Under the pieces are notes generated by a model, which did no database searches, was not told the DNA's origin, and saw nothing but the letters and a program-made list of their open reading frames with translations. This document shows positions 59,196 to 64,000 of a DNA stretch of 64,000 nt, piece after piece. Source of the stretch: Cupriavidus gilardii (GTDB taxonomy: Bacteria; Pseudomonadota; Gammaproteobacteria; Burkholderiales; Burkholderiaceae); assembly GCF_013314895.1 (NCBI RefSeq), contig NZ_JABTYE010000019.1, positions 47,145-111,144 on the forward strand. The letters are read 5' to 3'. The position numbers and the translations under genes were made by a program. Each line of letters starts with the position of its first letter. Within the stretch, counting starts at the first letter, position 1.

Positions 59196-59633
59196 TCAGC
59201 TGACGCGATAGAACTCGGGCGTCTGTCCAGCGTTGACCGCGCGCTGCAGCCAGTCCGGCATCTCGCCGGTGCCATCCCAGCACTGACCCAATGCATTGCG
59301 ATAGAGCACGCCGCCCTGCTGCGAAGGGGTGGCGGCCTGGCCGTCGCCGCCTGCCGCACTGGCCTTGGGCCCAGGCGTGGGCGTCGGTGTCGGTGTCGGC
59401 GTCGGCGTCGGTGTGGGCGCAGGGGCGGGTGTGGCCGAGCCTGCGGGAGCCGGCGCCGCCGCGGGCGCCGGGCTCGATGCCGGGGTGCCAGCGGCAGCGG
59501 CGCGGACAGACCTGGACTTGGCGTCGGAGAAACATCCGGCGGCCACCAGATCGTCCAGCGACAGGCCATAACGATCCATCTGCGCGCGCACCCAGGCGGC
59601 CGCGGCTAGTCGGGCTTCATCGAACTCGGACAT
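59196..59633 (-). CDS. H-NS-like nucleoid protein with a Pro-Thr linker
   Basis: 145 residues: an N-terminal helical part (FDEARLAAAAWVRAQMDRYGLSLDDLVAAGCF), an Ala/Pro/Thr linker of about 45 residues including a run of PT repeats, and an H-NS-type C-terminal domain (YRNALGQCWDGTGEMPDWL then QRAVNAGQTPEFYRV). H-NS proteins silence AT-rich acquired DNA. The usual basic loop is GTGEMP here, without the Arg that enters the minor groove, so binding may differ. The start is ATG 59633; a GTG five codons earlier is possible. Confidence 0.8.
   Translation of the reverse strand: MSEFDEARLAAAAWVRAQMDRYGLSLDDLVAAGCFSDAKSRSVRAAAAGTPASSPAPAAAPAPAGSATPAPAPTPTPTPTPTPTPTPGPKASAAGGDGQAATPSQQGGVLYRNALGQCWDGTGEMPDWLQRAVNAGQTPEFYRVS
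59373..59422. repeat. 6-bp repeat encoding the PT linker
   Basis: About eight GGYGTC/GGTGTG-type hexamers in the H-NS-like gene, encoding alternating Pro-Thr on the minus strand. In-frame slippage would change linker length. Confidence 0.8.
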
Positions 59634-60076
59634 GGCGTTTTCGTGCACGCTGCCGGCCAGAGGCGGTCGACAGGCTGGGAGGACAACAGAAGGACTCGGC
59701 AGAGCCGGTCTCGAACACCGCGATTCTACAGGCTCGGCGGCGATACTTCCGGCCTGCGCGGCAAAACGACAGGGGTACGGCGACGATCTTCAATTTCCGA
59801 CAGCGATGGTGGCAATTGGAAATCGCAGGGCCCAGCGTCTGATTGACCCGCGCGCGGTCACCACGTACCGCGGGGTCGGCCAAGGCGCCGGCTCGCTTGT
59901 CTTTCCGATCGGCGCGTGCCGGGCAGCAGCGCACGGCACAGCGGCCTTGAATTGCGCCCGGCCTTCGCGCTAAGGTCGAGCCTCTTTCGCCGCAAGCAGG
60001 ATCGCTTCGTGTTTTCGCCATTCCCCATCCCTCTCCCGCGTCGGTGCCATGCCGCGCGCGCCGGGAGCGCCCCCCC
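59634..60076. other. Intergenic region between the H-NS-like and antiporter genes
   Basis: 443 bp between divergent genes. Open frames here lack start signals and family features. A moderately AT-rich patch at about 59760-59830 may hold promoters for one or both genes. I see no strong hairpin or operator. Confidence 0.5.
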
Positions 60077-62287
60077 ATGAACATCGTCGTCGATGTGCTG
60101 ATCCTGCTCGGCGCGCTGCTCGCCATCGTGGCGGTGGTGCAGGTCGCCGCGGCGAGGCTGCGGCTGCCCGAATCGACGCTGCTGTCGGCCATCGGCATCG
60201 CCATCGGCGCGGGCTACGTGGCCATCGATGCGACGCTGCCCGAATTCGCCGAGCATTTCCTGCATCCGCTGATCGATCCGTCGCTGCCGCCGGAAGCCTA
60301 TCTATGGATCTTCCTGCCGCCGCTGCTGTTCCATGCGGCCCTGACCGCGGATGTGCGCAGCATGCTGCCGGACGCGGCGCCGATCCTGCTGCTGGCCGTG
60401 GTGGCGGTGGTGGTGGCCACCGGCGTGATCGGCGTGGTCACCGCGGCGGCCAGCGGCATGAACCTGGTGGTCTGCCTGCTGCTCGGCGCGGTGGTCGCCA
60501 CCACCGATCCGGCCGCGGTGATCGCGATCTTTCGCGATGTCGGCGCGCCGGCCCGGCTGATCCGGCTGGTCGAGGGCGAGAGCCTGCTCAACGACGCCGC
60601 CGCGATCGCGCTGGTCGGCGTGCTGATCGCGATGCTGACCGGGCACGGAGCCGAAGCGACGTTGGCCGCGGGTCTTGCCGAACTGGCCTGGGCCTTCGGC
60701 GGCGGGCTGCTGTGCGGGCTGATCGCCGGCCGGCTGCTGGCCGAACTGCTGCCCGGGCTGGCCGGCCTGGCGGTGGCCGAAGCCGCGCTGACGCTGGCGC
60801 TGCCCTACCCGCTCTATCTGCTGGCCGAACAGCTGCTGCACGTGTCCGGCGTGGTCGCCGTCGTCTGCGCCGGGCTGACGCTGGGCGCGCTGGGCCCGAC
60901 CCGGCTGAATCCGCCGAACTGGCGGCACCTGCGGATGATCTGGGAACAGTTCGCCGGCATCGCGGGCGCGGTGGTGTTCCTGCTGGCGGCGGTGCGGGTG
61001 CCGGCGCTGCTGCAGGGCGTCACGCCGCACCACGGCTGGCTGCTGCTGGCCTTGGTGGCGGCCGCGCTGCTGGCGCGCCTGGCGACGCTGTTCGGTCTGC
61101 TGCCGCTGCTGACCTGGCTGCGCCTGTCCGCACCGATCGATTCGGCGTACAAGCTGGCGATCGCCTGGGGCGGGCTGCGCGGCGCGGTCACGCTGGTGCT
61201 GGCGCTGGGCATCGCCGAGAACCGCGCGCTGCCGCTGGAGACCCGCCATTTCGTCGCGATCCTGGCCACCGGGTTCGTGCTGGTCAGCCTGCTGGTCAAC
61301 GGCACCACGCTGCGCTGGCTGATCCGCAGGCTCGAACTGGACGTGCTGTCGCCGCAGGAACTGGCGCTGCAGCGCCAGGCGATCCGGCTGTCGACCGAGG
61401 AGGTCGAGAACGCGCTGGATCGCCTCGCCGACAGCTTCGGCCTGCCGCCGTCGGCCGCGCGCGAGGTCGCTGCGCATTACCGGCGCGACATCGAACTGGG
61501 CTCGGCCGATTTCGATTTCGACAGCGCGCTGTCGGAGCGGGCGCGGCTGTCGATCGGCCTGGTCACGCTGGCCACGCGCGAGAGCGAGCTGATTCCCGAG
61601 TACGGCAACGGCGTGGTGTCGGTCGCCAATCTCGACGCGATGATGCGCAACACCGCGCAGATGATCGACGCCGCGCGCGAGCAGGGCCGCATCGGCTACA
61701 ACCGCGCCGCGCGCCATATCCTCGACTACCAGAAGAGCTTTCGCATCGCGCTGTTCCTGCACCGGCGCCTGTCGATCGACCGGCCGCTGGCGCGCGTGCT
61801 GGCCGACCGCTTCGAGCTGATGATCGTGCGCCAGACCGTGCTGCAGCGGCTGCGGCAATACAACCGCGCGATGCTGTCGCCGGTGTTCGGCGCGCGCATG
61901 GCGACCGTGCTCGACGGCGTGCTCGAGGACCGCTTCCGTGCCGCCGAGCAGGCGCTGCAGGAAATGCGCGAGCAATTCGGCAGCTATACCGTCGCGCTCG
62001 AGAAGCGGATGCTGATGCTGTTCGCGCTGCGCAAGGGCCAGCACGAGCTGCAGTCGATGCGCGAGGAAAACGTGATCTCGCGCGAGGCGTACCACCAGAT
62101 CGCGCGGGCGATCCGGCAGGCGTGGGAAGCCAATCTGGCGCGGCCGCCGTTGCGCGGCAGCTTCGGCGACGGGGCACGCACGCGGCCGCCGCCCGCCGCG
62201 GTGCCGACGCCGCGCGCGCCGGGCGAGGTCGCGCGGGCCGATCTCGATGGGGACGAGGCAGGGGCTTCGGGAATCGATGGGCGGTAG
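60077..62287 (+). CDS. CPA1-family Na+/H+ antiporter
   Basis: 736 residues. Twelve or so membrane helices in the first 410 residues with NhaP/NHE-type motifs: FLPPLLFHAAL, the ion-binding ATTDPAAVIAIF, EGESLLNDAAAIAL and GGLRGAVTLVLAL. A cytoplasmic helical region of about 320 residues follows (LSTEEVENALDRLADSF, ending Pro/Ala-rich), probably regulatory. It exports Na+ or K+ for protons and aids pH control. The start is ATG 60077 at MNIVVDVLILLG; the Shine-Dalgarno sequence is weak (C-rich leader). Confidence 0.92.
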   Translation: MNIVVDVLILLGALLAIVAVVQVAAARLRLPESTLLSAIGIAIGAGYVAIDATLPEFAEHFLHPLIDPSLPPEAYLWIFLPPLLFHAALTADVRSMLPDAAPILLLAVVAVVVATGVIGVVTAAASGMNLVVCLLLGAVVATTDPAAVIAIFRDVGAPARLIRLVEGESLLNDAAAIALVGVLIAMLTGHGAEATLAAGLAELAWAFGGGLLCGLIAGRLLAELLPGLAGLAVAEAALTLALPYPLYLLAEQLLHVSGVVAVVCAGLTLGALGPTRLNPPNWRHLRMIWEQFAGIAGAVVFLLAAVRVPALLQGVTPHHGWLLLALVAAALLARLATLFGLLPLLTWLRLSAPIDSAYKLAIAWGGLRGAVTLVLALGIAENRALPLETRHFVAILATGFVLVSLLVNGTTLRWLIRRLELDVLSPQELALQRQAIRLSTEEVENALDRLADSFGLPPSAAREVAAHYRRDIELGSADFDFDSALSERARLSIGLVTLATRESELIPEYGNGVVSVANLDAMMRNTAQMIDAAREQGRIGYNRAARHILDYQKSFRIALFLHRRLSIDRPLARVLADRFELMIVRQTVLQRLRQYNRAMLSPVFGARMATVLDGVLEDRFRAAEQALQEMREQFGSYTVALEKRMLMLFALRKGQHELQSMREENVISREAYHQIARAIRQAWEANLARPPLRGSFGDGARTRPPPAAVPTPRAPGEVARADLDGDEAGASGIDGR

Positions 62288-62308
62288 CCCTGGACAAGAG
62301 CTTGCGCT

Positions 62309-62436
62309 GCCCTCTCCCCCAGCCCCTCTCCCGCCCGGCGGGAGAGGGGAGCCTGCCAGCGGCATTGGAAGGACCCGGGGCACTTGCATATGCTCTCCCC
62401 TCTCCCGCTTGCGGGAGAGGGGCTGGGGGAGAGGGC
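62309..62436. repeat. 128-bp inverted-repeat element
   Basis: Perfect 26-bp terminal arms (62309-62334 and 62411-62436) formed of CT-rich and GA-rich runs; each end also makes its own hairpin with an adjacent partial copy (CTCTCCCGC/GCGGGAGAG types). It lies between two genes on the same strand. This C/T-rich palindrome resembles dispersed intergenic repeats found in beta- and gammaproteobacteria and could end the antiporter transcript. Confidence 0.85.
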
Positions 62437-62565
62437 GAACCACGCCCGTATACTCATGCCGCTGGCGCGCCGCGCATCCTGATCCGGTGCCCCGCCCCAC
62501 GCGCCAACGCAGCGCGTCTCACCGATCTTTCCTTCCACATTCGATAACAACACGGAGTAGCAGTC

Positions 62566-63429
62566 ATGCGTGTCGCATTCCTCGGCCTCGGCGTCATGGG
62601 CTTTCATATGGCCGGCCATCTGGCCGCCAAGGGTCATCAGGTCACGGTCTACAACCGCACCGCGAGCAAGGCCCAGGCCTGGGTCGAACGCTTCGGCGGC
62701 CAGTCGGCCGCCACGCCCGCACTGGCCGCGCGCGATGCCGAGCTGGTCTGCAGCTGCGTCGGCAACGACGACGACCTGCGTGCGGTGCTGACCGGGCCCG
62801 ATGGCGCCTTCCACGCGGCGCCGGCCGGCTGCATCTTCGTGGACCACACCACCGCCAGCGCCAACGTGGCACGCGAACTGTACGAGCAGGCCAACGCGCG
62901 CGGCCTGCATTTCCTCGATGCGCCGGTGTCCGGCGGCGAGTCCGGCGCGCAGAACGGCGTGCTGACGGTGATGTGCGGCGGCGACGAGGCGGTGTTCGCG
63001 CGCGCCCAGCCGGTGATCGCGGCCTTCGCCCGTGCGGTCACCCGCATCGGCGGTGCCGGCGCCGGGCAGCTCGCCAAGATGGTCAACCAGATCGCGATCG
63101 CCGGCCTGCTCGAAGGGCTGTCCGAGGCGATCGCCTTCGGTCAGCGGGCCGGGCTCGACATGCCGCTGGTGCTGTCGGTGATCAGCAAGGGCGCCGCCGG
63201 CTCGTGGCAGCTCGAGAATCGCGGCCCCACCATGGTCGAAGGCAAGTTCGACTTCGGTTTCGCCGTCGACTGGATGCGCAAGGATCTCGGCCTGTGCCTG
63301 GACGAGGCCCGCCGCAACGGCGCTACGCTGCCCGTCACCGCGCTGGTCGATCAGTTCTACGCAGAGCTGCAGCGCGAGGGGGGCGGCCGCGACGATACCT
63401 CGTCGCTGATCCGGCGCCTGCGCGACTGA
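62566..63429 (+). CDS. Beta-hydroxyacid dehydrogenase (3-hydroxyisobutyrate/tartronate semialdehyde type)
   Basis: 287 residues: NAD(P) Rossmann site FLGLGVMGFHMAGHLA, substrate-binding DAPVSGGESGAQNG, and catalytic Lys in GAGQLAKMVNQ. The family reduces or oxidises short beta-hydroxyacids such as 3-hydroxyisobutyrate, glycerate or succinic semialdehyde; the exact substrate cannot be told from the sequence. ATG 62566 follows an ACGGAGTAG leader. Single gene after the inverted repeat. Confidence 0.92.
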   Translation: MRVAFLGLGVMGFHMAGHLAAKGHQVTVYNRTASKAQAWVERFGGQSAATPALAARDAELVCSCVGNDDDLRAVLTGPDGAFHAAPAGCIFVDHTTASANVARELYEQANARGLHFLDAPVSGGESGAQNGVLTVMCGGDEAVFARAQPVIAAFARAVTRIGGAGAGQLAKMVNQIAIAGLLEGLSEAIAFGQRAGLDMPLVLSVISKGAAGSWQLENRGPTMVEGKFDFGFAVDWMRKDLGLCLDEARRNGATLPVTALVDQFYAELQREGGGRDDTSSLIRRLRD

Positions 63430-63656
63430 GCCGTCGGGACGAATCGGCGCGCGAGGGCTGCGGTCGGACGGCTTGCGCGTCGTCCGATTCCTACATGGCT
63501 TTCAGCGCCGGTCCGGGTGGGAGGCCGTTGGCGCGGGTCTATCGTTGAAGCAACCGGGAGCGGACCCCGAGGCGGCCGGAAAGCGCCAAGGGGTGGCACG
63601 GTACTGAAGACCAACGAACAAACCCGCCAGGCTAGCCCTCGGCAAAGGAGCCTCCC

Positions 63657-63815
63657 ATGACTCTAGGCACCATTCTCCTGATCGTGCTGATCATCCTGCT
63701 GATCGGCGCGCTGCCTTCGTGGCCCTACAGCAGCGGCTGGGGCTACTGGCCCAGCGGCGGGCTCGGCCTGATCCTGCTGATCGTGATCGCGCTGGTTGTC
63801 ATGGGCAGGTTGTAG
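63657..63815 (+). CDS. DUF3309 small membrane peptide
   Basis: 52 residues: MTLGTILLIVLIILLIGALP, then a Trp/Tyr/Ser/Gly loop (SWPYSSGWGYWPSGG) and a second hydrophobic helix ending VVMGRL. This is the DUF3309 pattern, common in proteobacteria, often stress-induced, function unknown. AAGGAG lies 7 nt before the ATG, and a terminator follows at 63888. Confidence 0.9.
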   Translation: MTLGTILLIVLIILLIGALPSWPYSSGWGYWPSGGLGLILLIVIALVVMGRL

Positions 63816-63887
63816 CGCGAGGCGGCATCGCCGTAACGGTATGCCTTGCCGCCGCCTTGTTTGGGGACAGGGGGCGACGGGAAGGTG

Positions 63888-63918
63888 AAAAGGCGGTCGA
63901 AAGACCGCCTTTTCTTTT
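63888..63918. terminator. Bidirectional intrinsic terminator
   Basis: An 11-bp perfect stem (AAAAGGCGGTC/GACCGCCTTTT) with a GAAA tetraloop, T-rich on both sides. It ends the DUF3309 transcript on plus and any incoming minus-strand transcript. The remaining 82 bp to the edge of the window hold nothing I can identify. Confidence 0.9.
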
Positions 63919-64000
63919 GGTGCTGACCCGTCCTGAATACGGTTGACACTTTTCCTGCCGAGATTGGGAGAGTGCTGTGGAGAGGGAACGGAAGCGAACG

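Overview
The window is very GC-rich (codon third positions almost all G or C) and reads as a betaproteobacterial chromosome, most likely Burkholderiales. Pointers are a CYP116B self-sufficient P450, an L-Ara4N (arn) operon with the two ArnA activities encoded by separate genes, an H-NS protein with the C-terminal pattern seen in Ralstonia/Cupriavidus-type genomes, and a uracil-catabolism (URC) cluster. The genus cannot be fixed from the sequence alone.

Layout. 1-5.8 kb: the 3' part of a P450-reductase-ferredoxin fusion, then divergent metR and metE with a MetR box between them. 5.9-7.4 kb: a REP-like doublet and a DUF1254 lipoprotein. 7.6-33.2 kb: a complete type III secretion island of the SPI-2/LEE (Ssa-Esc) family. 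Nearly all of it lies on the minus strand as a tightly coupled gene train (many ATGA overlaps). It begins with an AraC-type regulator, followed by sctF-G-I-J-K-L-W, an ssaM-like gene, a 60-residue membrane peptide, sctV-N-O-P-Q-R-S-T-U, a large lytic transglycosylase, a chaperone-like gene, sctC, sctD, an ssaE-like gene, an sseA-like gene, sctA (SseB/EspA-like), a class II chaperone, sctE, sctB and an SseE-position gene. A CesT chaperone and an SsrB-like response regulator close the island. Gene order within each block matches Salmonella SPI-2, but the two blocks are swapped and fused on one strand.

33.2-39 kb: a 0.7-kb regulatory gap with an orphan terminator, a PmrA/QseB-type two-component pair, a class C beta-lactamase, tRNA-Arg(ACG), a partial autotransporter-like barrel protein and tRNA-Leu(CAG). 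39-44.7 kb: a URC-type pyrimidine catabolism operon (URC1, URC4, uracil phosphoribosyltransferase, TetR/RutR-like regulator, CodA-like deaminase) with a near-consensus RutR operator upstream of the first gene. 44.8-47.6 kb: an acyltransferase-3 protein, an orphan amino-acid binding protein and a small secreted repeat protein. 47.9-55.3 kb: arnT-arnF-arnB-arnC-arnA(formyltransferase)-arnA(decarboxylase)-arnD, which would modify lipid A with L-Ara4N and confer cationic peptide/polymyxin resistance. 55.3-64 kb: a Zn/Cd/Pb P-type ATPase, a VOC protein, an H-NS-like protein with a Pro-Thr linker, a CPA1 Na+/H+ antiporter, a 128-bp inverted-repeat element, a beta-hydroxyacid dehydrogenase and a DUF3309 peptide.

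Taken together, this segment carries host-interaction machinery (T3SS, lipid A modification, beta-lactamase) embedded in ordinary metabolic genes. The T3SS has all structural parts, translocators and chaperones, but no recognisable effector genes inside the window.
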